Part shown: one piece after another, positions 9,187 to 17,768 of the stretch
How positions within the stretch are numbered: position 1 is the first letter of the stretch
Layout: every line of letters begins with the position of its first letter
Assembly: GCA_016208975.1 (NCBI GenBank)
Contig: JACQXA010000003.1
Span: 1 to 64,000, forward strand
Direction: 5' to 3'
Source of the DNA: Nitrospinota bacterium
GTDB lineage: Bacteria > Nitrospinota_A > UBA7883 > JACRLM01
DNA length: 64,000 nt
Program-made: the position numbers and the translations under genes
Notes under the pieces: generated by a model
The model's database searches: none
Told to the model about the DNA's origin: nothing
The model's input: the letters and a program-made list of their open reading frames with translations, nothing else

Positions 9187-11784
9187 ATGTGGCAAAAACC
9201 GCTCCTTAGGCTGTTTGGGGCCGCGCTGGCGCTGGTTTCCTTCAATGCGGGCTACAACTACGCCCAAAGCTCCCCGGCCACCATCGAACAGATAAATTTT
9301 GCCGCCCAGGATGGCGGAACCCGCATGATAATCGTCACCCGGGAGGATTTAAAGCTACACCCCTTCTACGACAGGGCCTCCAAAATCATCTCCATCCGCA
9401 TGCCAGAGGCAGACGCCCTAAAGGCGGTTTTCGACGTCAGTTATAAAGACGGCCTGGTGGAGTCGGTGAAACTTGAGCGCGACCAGGCCGGTGGCGGCCT
9501 GCGCCTGATACTGTCATTCACCACGCCAGACGTGGCGTTCCACCGGGTAAAGGTGGAGAACAGCCAGAACATCGCGCTGGATTTTACCCCAAGGGAAAAG
9601 GGGGTGAAGATAAAGGGTGTAACCCCGGAACAGTTCATGGCCAGGTTCACGGCCAGGCCGGAGGAGCCCAAGGCTGAAACCGCCGCTCCAATGGAGCCCG
9701 CGCCGGAGCAGGCCGTTGTGGCCGAAACCGCGTCCCCGGCGCCGGAGGAGCCCGCGCCGAAAACGGAGATGACACCGGAAGATCAAGCCCGATACGAGGC
9801 AATGTTCGCCAGCCAGGACGAAAAATACACCATCATGGAGCAAAACTCCGGCAGGGCGGAGTTCATTGCTATCATGTATTCCCTGCAGAAACAGAAGTTC
9901 GAGGATGTAACGGCCCAGGCCGACGCGTTCTTCGCCAAATACCCGAAGTCCGTTTACCTGGAGCGGGTATATTTCACCAAGGCCGACGCCCTTTACATGC
10001 TGGCCAAGAAAGACAAAATAAAGATCTCCGAAGCCCTGGAGGCTTTCGAGACGGCGCTGGAGCTGTACCCCCAATCCCCCATGAGCCAGATGGGCATGAT
10101 GCGCCGGGCCTCCCTTTACGAGGACCTGGAGTTCAACATGGAGGCCATGGTGGAGCTGAACATGGCCCGGAAATACAAACCGGACAGCAAATACGCCGTA
10201 CATGCCATGATCGGGCGGGCAAAAATACTTATCCGGCAGAAGAAGTACAACAAGGCTTACGACGAGCTTCAGAAGATCCTCCTGCTGTATCCCAACCGGC
10301 GGGAGGTGCGCGACGTAAAATACCTTATAGCCGAGGCGTATCACGACCAGGGCAAATACGGGCTGGCCAAGGTGGTCTTCGACGAGTCCATGAGGCTGTG
10401 GCCCACCTACCCCAAGGCCCATCCCACCGTATTCATGAAGATCGCCGAGAACTTCTACAAGCTCGGCGAGAAAGAAAAGGCGCTGGAGTTTTTCACGAAC
10501 ATAAGTAACCTGTTCCCCAGCGCGTCCGTGGGGCGCAAGGCCATGTTGCGCATGGGAGACCTTTACGCAGAAAAATCGTTGAAGAAAGACGCGGCGCAAA
10601 TATTCGAGACCGTGGCCGTTCGCTTCCCGGACACCAGCGAGTCTGTATTGGCCCGTTTGCGGCTGGCCACCATGGGCGCCGAAGATCCGGAATTGATAAA
10701 GCATAGCGACATATTCGACTATCGCGCCTTCGAAGACCCCCTCAAGACATTCGACGAGATAGTAGCCAGGTATGCCGAGGTTCATGGCGAGGAGGCGCTG
10801 ATAAGAAAAGGCAAGGCGCTGGCCTTGCGCAAACGCTATGTGGCCTCCATTTTGGCGTACAAGGAGCTTTTGAGAAACTATCCGGGCACACGGATGTCCG
10901 AGGAGGTGTTCGGGCTGGTGCGGGGTAATTTCCTTAAACTTATCGACACATTCCACGAGCAGGACGGGTTTTTCCTGGTGCTCCTCACCTATTACGACAA
11001 TTTCAACCCGTTCCTGCGAAGCGTCACGGAAACGGAAACGCTCATAAAAATAGCCGACAGTTTCGGCGCCATGACCCTGTACGACAGGTCCGCCGAATAT
11101 TATCGCCTTGCCAACGCCAGCGACCCTGAAGGCAAATACCGGGAGGTTACGGATTTCCGCATGGCCAAGGCGCGGCTGTTCAACGGGCAGGTGATAGAGT
11201 CTGAAAAGCTCCTTCGCAAATACATGGAGGATTTCCCCAAAAGCCCCAACGCCATTACCGCCCGGCATTTCCTGGGCCATGCGTTGCTCAACCAGAACAA
11301 GCCTGCGGAGGCGGCCACCGAATGGCGGCTGGCCATAGAAAAAGACCCGCGGAACCAGCTGGTTTCAAACACCGCCTACCAGTTGGGCAGGCTGTACAGG
11401 GGCCAGAAGCAATACAGCCTGGCCATAGACGCGTTCAACATGGCCCTGGCCTCCTGGCGTCCATTGATCAAAACCATGGAAGATCCTGCCCATGTGAAGG
11501 ACTCCCTCTATTACCTTGCCGAGTCCCTTTACCGCGACGGTGATTACGCCATGGCCATCCGCGAAGCCAACCGGTTCGTGGGACGATACCCCGATGACGG
11601 CAGAAACAGCTGGATGGAGTACATAATTTCAGCCTCCCTCTCCAACGTGAACGAAGACGAAAAAGCCAACGCCAGGCTAAAGTCGCTGGCGGAAAAAGAC
11701 AAAGGGCTCATCGGCAAAGTGGCCTCCGCCAAACTGCGCAACGAGGACTGGAAACGCAAGAACCCCGAGGTGTTCCCGGATTAA
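9187..11784 (+). CDS. Large TPR-repeat envelope protein with AMIN-like N-terminus
   Basis: The 865-aa protein starts with a signal/anchor segment (about residues 8-27). An AMIN-like beta domain follows (about 30-145, pattern ATIEQINFAAQDGG to NIALDFTPREKG), a fold that localizes periplasmic proteins to peptidoglycan or secretin machines. A Pro/Glu/Ala linker (about 155-200) leads into a long array of TPR-type helical pairs that fills the remainder. It resembles periplasmic scaffold proteins of motility or pilus systems. It sits 149 bp after the MglA-like gene, which hints at a role in the same polarity or motility system. The exact function is unknown. Confidence 0.8.
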   Translation: MWQKPLLRLFGAALALVSFNAGYNYAQSSPATIEQINFAAQDGGTRMIIVTREDLKLHPFYDRASKIISIRMPEADALKAVFDVSYKDGLVESVKLERDQAGGGLRLILSFTTPDVAFHRVKVENSQNIALDFTPREKGVKIKGVTPEQFMARFTARPEEPKAETAAPMEPAPEQAVVAETASPAPEEPAPKTEMTPEDQARYEAMFASQDEKYTIMEQNSGRAEFIAIMYSLQKQKFEDVTAQADAFFAKYPKSVYLERVYFTKADALYMLAKKDKIKISEALEAFETALELYPQSPMSQMGMMRRASLYEDLEFNMEAMVELNMARKYKPDSKYAVHAMIGRAKILIRQKKYNKAYDELQKILLLYPNRREVRDVKYLIAEAYHDQGKYGLAKVVFDESMRLWPTYPKAHPTVFMKIAENFYKLGEKEKALEFFTNISNLFPSASVGRKAMLRMGDLYAEKSLKKDAAQIFETVAVRFPDTSESVLARLRLATMGAEDPELIKHSDIFDYRAFEDPLKTFDEIVARYAEVHGEEALIRKGKALALRKRYVASILAYKELLRNYPGTRMSEEVFGLVRGNFLKLIDTFHEQDGFFLVLLTYYDNFNPFLRSVTETETLIKIADSFGAMTLYDRSAEYYRLANASDPEGKYREVTDFRMAKARLFNGQVIESEKLLRKYMEDFPKSPNAITARHFLGHALLNQNKPAEAATEWRLAIEKDPRNQLVSNTAYQLGRLYRGQKQYSLAIDAFNMALASWRPLIKTMEDPAHVKDSLYYLAESLYRDGDYAMAIREANRFVGRYPDDGRNSWMEYIISASLSNVNEDEKANARLKSLAEKDKGLIGKVASAKLRNEDWKRKNPEVFPD

Positions 11785-11810
11785 CCTATACCAAGGCCGC
11801 CCCTCTAACG

Positions 11811-12115
11811 CTTCCCCGAGGTCGCCTGACCTCGGTTCCCGCTTCCCCGTGGTCGCCGACCACGGTTTCCCCTTCTCGCTTCCCCGTGGTCGCCTCGGGC
11901 TGTTGCCCAAATTGTTTCCCGCAATGTCACCCCGGCCAAGCGAAGCGCGAGCCGGGGCCACGACCTTATATGTATTTGAAAAAAGGCCCTGATCCCGGGT
12001 CTCCGCTTGCGCTACGCCCGGGACGACATCGCTGAAACGGCGCTAAACTATTTGGGCAACAGCCCGGCCTGACCTCGGTTCCCGCTACCCCGAGGTCGCC
12101 GGACCACGGTTCCCC
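11811..12115. repeat. Module A units interrupted by element E
   Basis: The 397-bp gap between the TPR protein and the kinase (11785-12181) holds module A palindromes with both GTGGTC and GAGGTC arms. They occupy 11811-11895 and resume at 12067-12115. The unit at 11883-11895 is split by a 171-bp element E. Bases 12116-12181 are unique and carry AGGAAG about 7 bp before the kinase ATG. Confidence 0.85.
11896..12066 (-). mobile_element. Element E copy 1 (171-bp MITE-like, intact)
   Basis: Both ends carry the 17-bp inverted repeat CGGGCTGTTGCCCAAAT. The element is flanked by a direct repeat GCCT (11892-11895 and 12067-12070). Removing the element and one GCCT restores a continuous module A unit. 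It has no coding capacity. Relative to the copies at 59.1 and 62.6 kb it is inverted. Confidence 0.9.
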
Positions 12116-12181
12116 CTTCCCGCTCCCCCTCTTTGTTGTATAATTCCTCTCACCATCCCGCTCATCAAAGGAAGACAGATA

Positions 12182-13297
12182 ATGAAGCCCCCCCGCGACG
12201 AAATCAAAAAACTCCAGGAAGCGTTCGAGGCGCTAAACTCCTCCACTGAAAAGCTTACGGCCGCTTACGAGTCCATCCAGTCCGAGGCGGAATCGCTCCG
12301 CAAAGGGCTGGCGGAGAGTGGCGATTTCCTTCGCGACATCCTGGCCAGTCTCCGGTGTGGCGTGGTGGTGGCAAACGACAATGGGGAGATAGCCCTGGCC
12401 AATCCAGAGGCGGCCCGGCTTGGTGTGGACAAACCGGAGTTCATCGCCCGGCTGAATACGCCCCCGTCCCGCGCGGGTTCGCTGGAAACGCAATTGGAGG
12501 GCAAACAGCTGGAGGTGACCATATCACCCCTCAACCATGGCGGCCAGCCCGCCGGGCATGTGTTCGTCATAGAGGATGTCACGGAGCTTTCGCGGCTCAA
12601 ACGGCAAGAGTCGCGCAACGAAAGGCTCTCGGCCCTGGGCAGGATGGCCGCCGGAATGGCCCACGAGATCCGCAACCCGCTGGGCGGGATGGAGCTGTTC
12701 GCGTCCATACTCCGGCGCGACCTTGTGGACGATCCCGAAAAACTGAAACTGCTGGACCATCTGGGCGTGGGCATCCAGTCCATCAATAACGTGGTATCAA
12801 ACTTCCTGCTGTTCACCAGGGAGCCAACCCCCCGCAGACAGTGGTTCGACCTGGCCAAGCTAATAACCGATACACTGGAGTTCGCCGGATACGCGTTCCG
12901 GGAAAGCGGCGTGTCGGCCATAGTCAGCATGCCCGAAGGCGGCCTGGATGTTTACGCCGACGCGGGCCTGCTAAGACAGGCGTTGCTTAACCTGATAAAC
13001 AACGCCACCCAGGCAATGCCGGAAGGAGGCAGGATAACAGTAACCGCCGGGATTCACATTGTCAGCGCCGGGGATGAGCAGGTAAGAATCGTGGTTGAAG
13101 ACACCGGGCCGGGGATCCCGGCCCAGGCGCGCGACAGGATATTCGACCCGTTCTTCACAACAAAAGAGTCCGGCGCGGGGCTGGGCCTTGCCATAGTCAG
13201 CCAGATAGCCCAGGCCCACGGCGGTTATGTGGACATGCTGGAGCCGGAAAGAAAAGGCGCGCGGATACTGATATCTTTTCCCCGGGACCGTAGCTGA
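12182..13297 (+). CDS. PAS-domain sensor histidine kinase, soluble
   Basis: The 371-aa cytoplasmic kinase has an N-terminal coiled coil (residues 5-45), a PAS-like domain (about 48-138), then HisKA with the H-box MAAGMAHEIRNPLGG (phospho-His161). The ATPase domain shows the N box (NLINNATQAMPEGG), G1 (VEDTGPGIP), F (DPFFTTKESG) and G2 (GAGLGLAI). This is the NtrB-like subgroup of kinases. There is no transmembrane segment and no adjacent response regulator, so it is an orphan. A Shine-Dalgarno AGGAAG at about 12170 supports the ATG. It converges on otsAB with a 25-bp gap. Confidence 0.93.
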   Translation: MKPPRDEIKKLQEAFEALNSSTEKLTAAYESIQSEAESLRKGLAESGDFLRDILASLRCGVVVANDNGEIALANPEAARLGVDKPEFIARLNTPPSRAGSLETQLEGKQLEVTISPLNHGGQPAGHVFVIEDVTELSRLKRQESRNERLSALGRMAAGMAHEIRNPLGGMELFASILRRDLVDDPEKLKLLDHLGVGIQSINNVVSNFLLFTREPTPRRQWFDLAKLITDTLEFAGYAFRESGVSAIVSMPEGGLDVYADAGLLRQALLNLINNATQAMPEGGRITVTAGIHIVSAGDEQVRIVVEDTGPGIPAQARDRIFDPFFTTKESGAGLGLAIVSQIAQAHGGYVDMLEPERKGARILISFPRDRS

Positions 13298-13322
13298 CAG
13301 GCAGGGTTACAGCGTAACTTCA

Positions 13323-15560
13323 TCAGGAAACAACCAGGGACAGCTCATCAAGGAAGGACACCACGTTTTCCGGCGATTCCAGGTTGTATTTCGCCGCGGT
13401 CGGCGGTAAACCCACTTTAATTGTAATCGCGTTTTCGGGCAACGACCGGAACATGTCCTCATCCGTCCAGTCGTCCCCAACGGCCAGAATGAAGTCATGG
13501 GCGGTCCTGGCCGTATAACCTAAAGCGGCCTTCCCCTTATTGACGCCAGCGTTGCGCACATCTATAACTTTGCTCCCCTCCTGGACCTGCAAACCCAGAT
13601 TCGCTATAAACGCTTTCAAGTTGTCCTTAAGCTCGTTGGCCCGTAAGGCGCCCAATTCAGGATCCGACTTCCTGTAATGCCACACCAGCGAGAATTCCTT
13701 CTCCTCCACAAAAGCCCCTGGCGTCCGGTCGGCGTAGAACTCCAGTATCTGCCGGATGTCATCTTTCCACGCGGTGGAAACCTGTTCGGTTACTTTCCAT
13801 TCGCCCGCCTCCTTCAAGGCAACCCCGTGCTCTGATATCAGGTCTATGTTAATGTCCGAAAACCAGTTGTCCATCACCGCCCTGTCCCGCCCGCTTATGA
13901 TGACAACGCTGTTCTTCGGATTGGCGGCAAGCCTGGTGAGGATCAGCCTAAGACCATCGCCAGGCCTGGCGTCCGCGGGGTTTGGATAAAAACCGGTAAG
14001 GGTGCCGTCATAATCCAGCAGAAAAAGCCGTTGCGCCGAATTCTTGTAGATGGACTTGATTTCTGCCTTTGTACGCCATGAAACCAGTTTCGCCCCCATT
14101 TCCTCCTGCGCCTTCTTTACGCTCTGGAGCCTCGATATGAAATCATCCCCCCACCGGGCCGCGTTATACCTCTGCACCCTCCTTCGCATGGCCCGCATCC
14201 GCTCCTTGCGTTCCTCCTCGGGCATTTCCAGCGCCATGGCGATGGAATCGGCCATGCTCTCTATATCGTTCGGATTCACTATTACCGCCTCGCCCAGTTC
14301 CTTGGCGGCTCCGGTCATCTCGCTCAATATCAGGGCGCCGTCCAAGCTGTTCTTGCAGGCCAGGTATTCCTTGGCCACAAGGTTCATCCCGTCACGGACA
14401 GGGGTTATCAAAGCCACGTCGGCCAGATTATAGAGCGCGCAGATGGACTGGAAAGACATCGTGCGGTAAAGGTACTGGATCGGCGCCCACCCTATCGCGC
14501 CATGGCGGCCGTTTATATCCCCCACAAGCTCGTCCACCTCTTTCTTCAGGTATCTGTATTGATCCACCTGGTCCCGCGATGGCGCCGCGATGGCCACGTT
14601 GGTCACCTTCTCCCGCCATTTCGGGTACCGGGTGAAAAAGGAGTCCAGCGCCTTCAATCTCTGGGTTATACCCTTGGTGTAATCCAGCCTGTCTATGGAG
14701 AGGATCATCTTCCTGCCGCCAAGGCTGGCCCTGAAACCTTCCATCTCGCCTATCACCGCCGGATCGCTGGAGGCCTGGGAGAACCGGTCGAAATCTATTC
14801 CTATGGGAAACGTGTCCGCCTTCACCGTGCGGGTGGGAAGGGTTATCACCCCCAGGTGGGACTCCATACCCAGCAAGCGGTGGACGGAGCGGAGGAAATA
14901 CAGCGTGTAGTCGTAGGTGTGAAACCCCACCAGGTCGGAGCCCAGCAGACCCATGAGGATTTCCTCCCGCCAGGGCAACAGCCTGAACACCTCGAAGGTG
15001 GGAAACGGGATATGGAGGAAAAAGCCTATGGACGCGTTGGGTATCTCTTTCCGGAGCATTTCCGGGAGAAGCATCAGGTGGTAATCCTGTATCCATATCA
15101 TGTCCCCGTCCTTCGCCACGCGCAAAACGGCGTCGCGGAAAAGGGCGTTAACGCGCTTGTAGGTCTCCCAATGGGATCTGTTGTATGTGGTCATCTTCGG
15201 GAAATAATGGAACAGGGGCCACACGGTCTTGTTCGAAAACCCGTGGTAATAATCGTCCACATCGTCCCGCGAAAGCCACACCGGGTGGCAGGAATGCTCA
15301 TGCTCCAGCGCGCGCTCTATCTGGCCCATCCCCTTCCTGGCCTTCTCGGAGGAGATGCCGGGCCAGCCCACCCATGCGCTCTTGTATTGCTTGTATATGG
15401 ATCCCAGCGCCGTGGCAAGGCCTCCCGCGCTCGGGCTGTACGTATAGCCGTCACGGCGGTACTCCACGCTTACGGGAAGCCGGTTTGACACGATTATCAA
15501 ACGTGACGTTTCGGTTTTTGGCCTGGCGCCGGTAAGCCCGAGCATCTCCAGAATGTTCAT
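13323..15560 (-). CDS. Trehalose-6-phosphate synthase/phosphatase fusion (OtsA-OtsB)
   Basis: The 745-aa bifunctional enzyme joins a GT20 trehalose-6-phosphate synthase (residues about 20-485) to a HAD phosphatase (about 510-745). The synthase half begins RLIIVSNRLPVSVE and contains GGLATALGS, WIQDYHL and DGMNLVAKEYLA. The phosphatase half has the HAD nucleophile motif LFLLDYDGTL, the Lys-containing VNKGKAALG and the acidic motif AVGDDWTDEDMF. It makes trehalose from UDP-glucose and glucose-6-phosphate in one polypeptide, a form common in eukaryotes and found in some bacteria. It is last in a minus-strand cluster after treT, 50 bp away. Confidence 0.96.
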   Translation of the reverse strand: MNILEMLGLTGARPKTETSRLIIVSNRLPVSVEYRRDGYTYSPSAGGLATALGSIYKQYKSAWVGWPGISSEKARKGMGQIERALEHEHSCHPVWLSRDDVDDYYHGFSNKTVWPLFHYFPKMTTYNRSHWETYKRVNALFRDAVLRVAKDGDMIWIQDYHLMLLPEMLRKEIPNASIGFFLHIPFPTFEVFRLLPWREEILMGLLGSDLVGFHTYDYTLYFLRSVHRLLGMESHLGVITLPTRTVKADTFPIGIDFDRFSQASSDPAVIGEMEGFRASLGGRKMILSIDRLDYTKGITQRLKALDSFFTRYPKWREKVTNVAIAAPSRDQVDQYRYLKKEVDELVGDINGRHGAIGWAPIQYLYRTMSFQSICALYNLADVALITPVRDGMNLVAKEYLACKNSLDGALILSEMTGAAKELGEAVIVNPNDIESMADSIAMALEMPEEERKERMRAMRRRVQRYNAARWGDDFISRLQSVKKAQEEMGAKLVSWRTKAEIKSIYKNSAQRLFLLDYDGTLTGFYPNPADARPGDGLRLILTRLAANPKNSVVIISGRDRAVMDNWFSDINIDLISEHGVALKEAGEWKVTEQVSTAWKDDIRQILEFYADRTPGAFVEEKEFSLVWHYRKSDPELGALRANELKDNLKAFIANLGLQVQEGSKVIDVRNAGVNKGKAALGYTARTAHDFILAVGDDWTDEDMFRSLPENAITIKVGLPPTAAKYNLESPENVVSFLDELSLVVS

Positions 15561-15610
15561 GCGTATATTCTCCGTGGTCCATTGTGGCCGGGAAGGCCCG
15601 CAGGCCCTTC

Positions 15611-16846
15611 CTAATTAAGCTCTATCCTGTCGCTGTCGGTGTGGAGTATGCCGTGCATCAGGGTCAGGTACTCCCGTAAATGGCGGGTTATAAGGAAATT
15701 CTCGCGGACAAACTCTTTTCCCTTTCTGCCCATCTCCTCCATCTTCCGCCTGTCGCCCATCAGGTAGCGTATCCGCAGGGCCGCCCCTTCAGGCGAGTCC
15801 ACAAGAAAGCCTGTATGGTAGTTGACCAGCTGGAGCCGGATCCCTCCCGTGTTGCCGCCTATCACCGGTTTGCTTTTCCATAAAGCCTCGGTTACGGTAA
15901 GCCCGAAACCCTCCTTGGTGGATTTCTGCAACACAATGTCGGATATCCTTTGCAACGCGTTTATGACGCGATGCTCATCCGGAGGCAACGCCAGGACATG
16001 GATAGAGTCGTCATCCTCCGCCGCCGCCCGCACTTCGTTGAGCACGATTTCACCCTCCGGATCATCCGAAGCCCCTCCTCCGGCCAGCGCAAGCTGTAAA
16101 TTCGGGGTAAACTTCTTCGCCATCTTGTAGGCGTAAATCACCCCCACAGGATCCTTGAACCGGTCGAACCTGGATACCTGCGTTATCAACGGCCGCTCCG
16201 GGTCTATGCCGAACCTCTGGTAAACGGCTATCAGCTCGGCCACGGTCAATTCCATGTTCTTGTCGCCAAGCGGGTCTATGCTGGGCGGGATAAGGTATTG
16301 CGGATGCGGCAATGTCTGCGCGAAAGCGGCCAGGGAAAATATGGAGGCGTCATACCCCTCCACATGCTCCCGCAAGCGTTTCCATACGGGCCTGTATGGA
16401 AAACTGAGGTCTATATGGCACCGCCATATCCATTTACCCTTCCGGCCTGGCGTCATCTTGAGCAGACCCGCGGGTTGCGGGTCGTGTATGAACACCACGT
16501 CCGCATCCTCCAGGACTTGCCGCAGACGCTCGGCGTTCTCCCGGGTGGTGGAGTCGTAAACTTTCCACAGCCTTTCGGCGATAGGCGCCTGCCCTCCCTG
16601 CAGGGCGTTGTGGATGGCCTTGGTGCAATCGAAAAAATCCGAGGGGCCGCTTATCACTTCCCAGCTGGCGTCTATCTCCAGGTTCCTCATCAGGGGCACG
16701 AGAATGTTCAGGATCTCCGCCACCCCGCCGCCGGACCGGGTGGAGTTTACATGGACCACCTTCAGCCCTTTTAACTGCCTGGCCAATTGGCGCAGTTGAT
16801 TTATGACATCCTCCCCCACGACAGGAACGTATGACTCAAGGTTCAT
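15611..16846 (-). CDS. TreT-type trehalose synthase (GT4 glycosyltransferase)
   Basis: The 411-aa protein has the GT4 fold and N-terminal signature VVHVNSTRSGGGVAEIL typical of the glycosyltransferring trehalose synthases (TreT), which reversibly make trehalose from NDP-glucose and free glucose. The retaining GT4 motif is present as EGFGLTVTE (E-x7-E), followed by KPVIGGNTGGI. The fold and length match archaeal and bacterial TreT; substrate is inferred from family and neighbours. It overlaps the upstream DUF5752-type gene by 4 bp and precedes otsAB, giving two independent trehalose routes in one cluster. Confidence 0.88.
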   Translation of the reverse strand: MNLESYVPVVGEDVINQLRQLARQLKGLKVVHVNSTRSGGGVAEILNILVPLMRNLEIDASWEVISGPSDFFDCTKAIHNALQGGQAPIAERLWKVYDSTTRENAERLRQVLEDADVVFIHDPQPAGLLKMTPGRKGKWIWRCHIDLSFPYRPVWKRLREHVEGYDASIFSLAAFAQTLPHPQYLIPPSIDPLGDKNMELTVAELIAVYQRFGIDPERPLITQVSRFDRFKDPVGVIYAYKMAKKFTPNLQLALAGGGASDDPEGEIVLNEVRAAAEDDDSIHVLALPPDEHRVINALQRISDIVLQKSTKEGFGLTVTEALWKSKPVIGGNTGGIRLQLVNYHTGFLVDSPEGAALRIRYLMGDRRKMEEMGRKGKEFVRENFLITRHLREYLTLMHGILHTDSDRIELN

Positions 16847-17559
16847 AACCGCTCTCTCCCGGAAAAATACTCGGCCATAGTCCGTGAAAGCATTTCGCGG
16901 ATATGGATAAGAGAGGTGAAATACGGATCAATGTTCTTCAGGCTCCCGCACAGGCCGGCGTAACCGGCGCCGCAAGACGTCAGCCACGCCGAAAAATCGT
17001 CCTGCCCGGCGGGAGGGCGCCTTCTGGAGTCTATGAAGTGGAAGAAAATAGAACTCCCCGAAAGCTTGCGCACCGCGCCGGGGAGCTGTTCCGGGCGCTC
17101 AATCCTCTGATATGTGTCGAACACCACTATCTTGGAATGGATGAACTCGAACTCCATGTTCCTTTTGGCCCATGGAATGTATTCGCTCTCGTCCAGCCTC
17201 TGCTCTATCACATCCACTATTTCCTGGCGAAGGCGCTCAAGATCCGCGAATTCCGTTGGGTCTATAACGGCCAGCTTCTCGGCCAGCTTGTCCTCGTGCA
17301 GGCCGTGGCGCGCCCACGAGGCGAAATCGTTGTTGAACTCCCGGTGTTCAAACCTGGGCAACAGCAGGCCGCCCCAGAAATGGTGATAAATACTGCCCAG
17401 GCTCACCGTAAGCAGGTGGTCCCGCATTTCCCGCAGGTTTCGCGCCTTGCGCCCGGTGGCCAGGGCTATAAGGGCGCAATCCTTTACGGCGAATGGAGTT
17501 GTTGGATCGCCGTTTGGTTCGCCGCTGGAGTTGCGACGGTCATGTTTGTTAACGGCCAT
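16843..17559 (-). CDS. DUF5752-type protein of the trehalose cluster
   Basis: The 238-aa soluble protein is probably mostly alpha-helical. From memory it resembles the DUF5752 family, which often neighbours TreT-like glycosyltransferases; biochemical function is not known to me. Visible features are a Lys/Arg-rich start, the stretch HLLTVSLGSIYHHFWGGLL (about residues 48-66) and an internal FFHFIDSRRR motif. The gene overlaps the treT start by 4 bp and is first in the three-gene cluster. A role in controlling or tethering the trehalose enzymes is inference. Confidence 0.75.
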   Translation of the reverse strand: MAVNKHDRRNSSGEPNGDPTTPFAVKDCALIALATGRKARNLREMRDHLLTVSLGSIYHHFWGGLLLPRFEHREFNNDFASWARHGLHEDKLAEKLAVIDPTEFADLERLRQEIVDVIEQRLDESEYIPWAKRNMEFEFIHSKIVVFDTYQRIERPEQLPGAVRKLSGSSIFFHFIDSRRRPPAGQDDFSAWLTSCGAGYAGLCGSLKNIDPYFTSLIHIREMLSRTMAEYFSGRERL

Positions 17560-17768
17560 TTTTTCACCTCTCGCATTTCAAGCCACCGGCTGGTAAAAGG
17601 CATTGCCCGGCGTTTTCAGGATTTGCGTTCAGCGGCGGTTTCCCGCCTGGCGGCCGGGGTTTGGGAAAACAGGTTCTCAAGACCCCCGCGCTCTTCATAT
17701 CTCGCTTCTAATTTGGACTATAAACCACACGGCCACCGATGGAAACCCTTTTTTGCCACGGGAAGGGG

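Noticed and set aside
9514-11280. 588-aa open frame antisense to the TPR protein
   Set aside because: It mirrors the codon pattern of the real gene on the other strand and is rich in His/Gly/Leu without domains; typical shadow frame in GC-rich DNA.
17560-17768. Possible small gene or terminator between mgtE and the trehalose cluster
   Set aside because: No stem with T run and no frame with a start signal was seen; treated as plain spacer.
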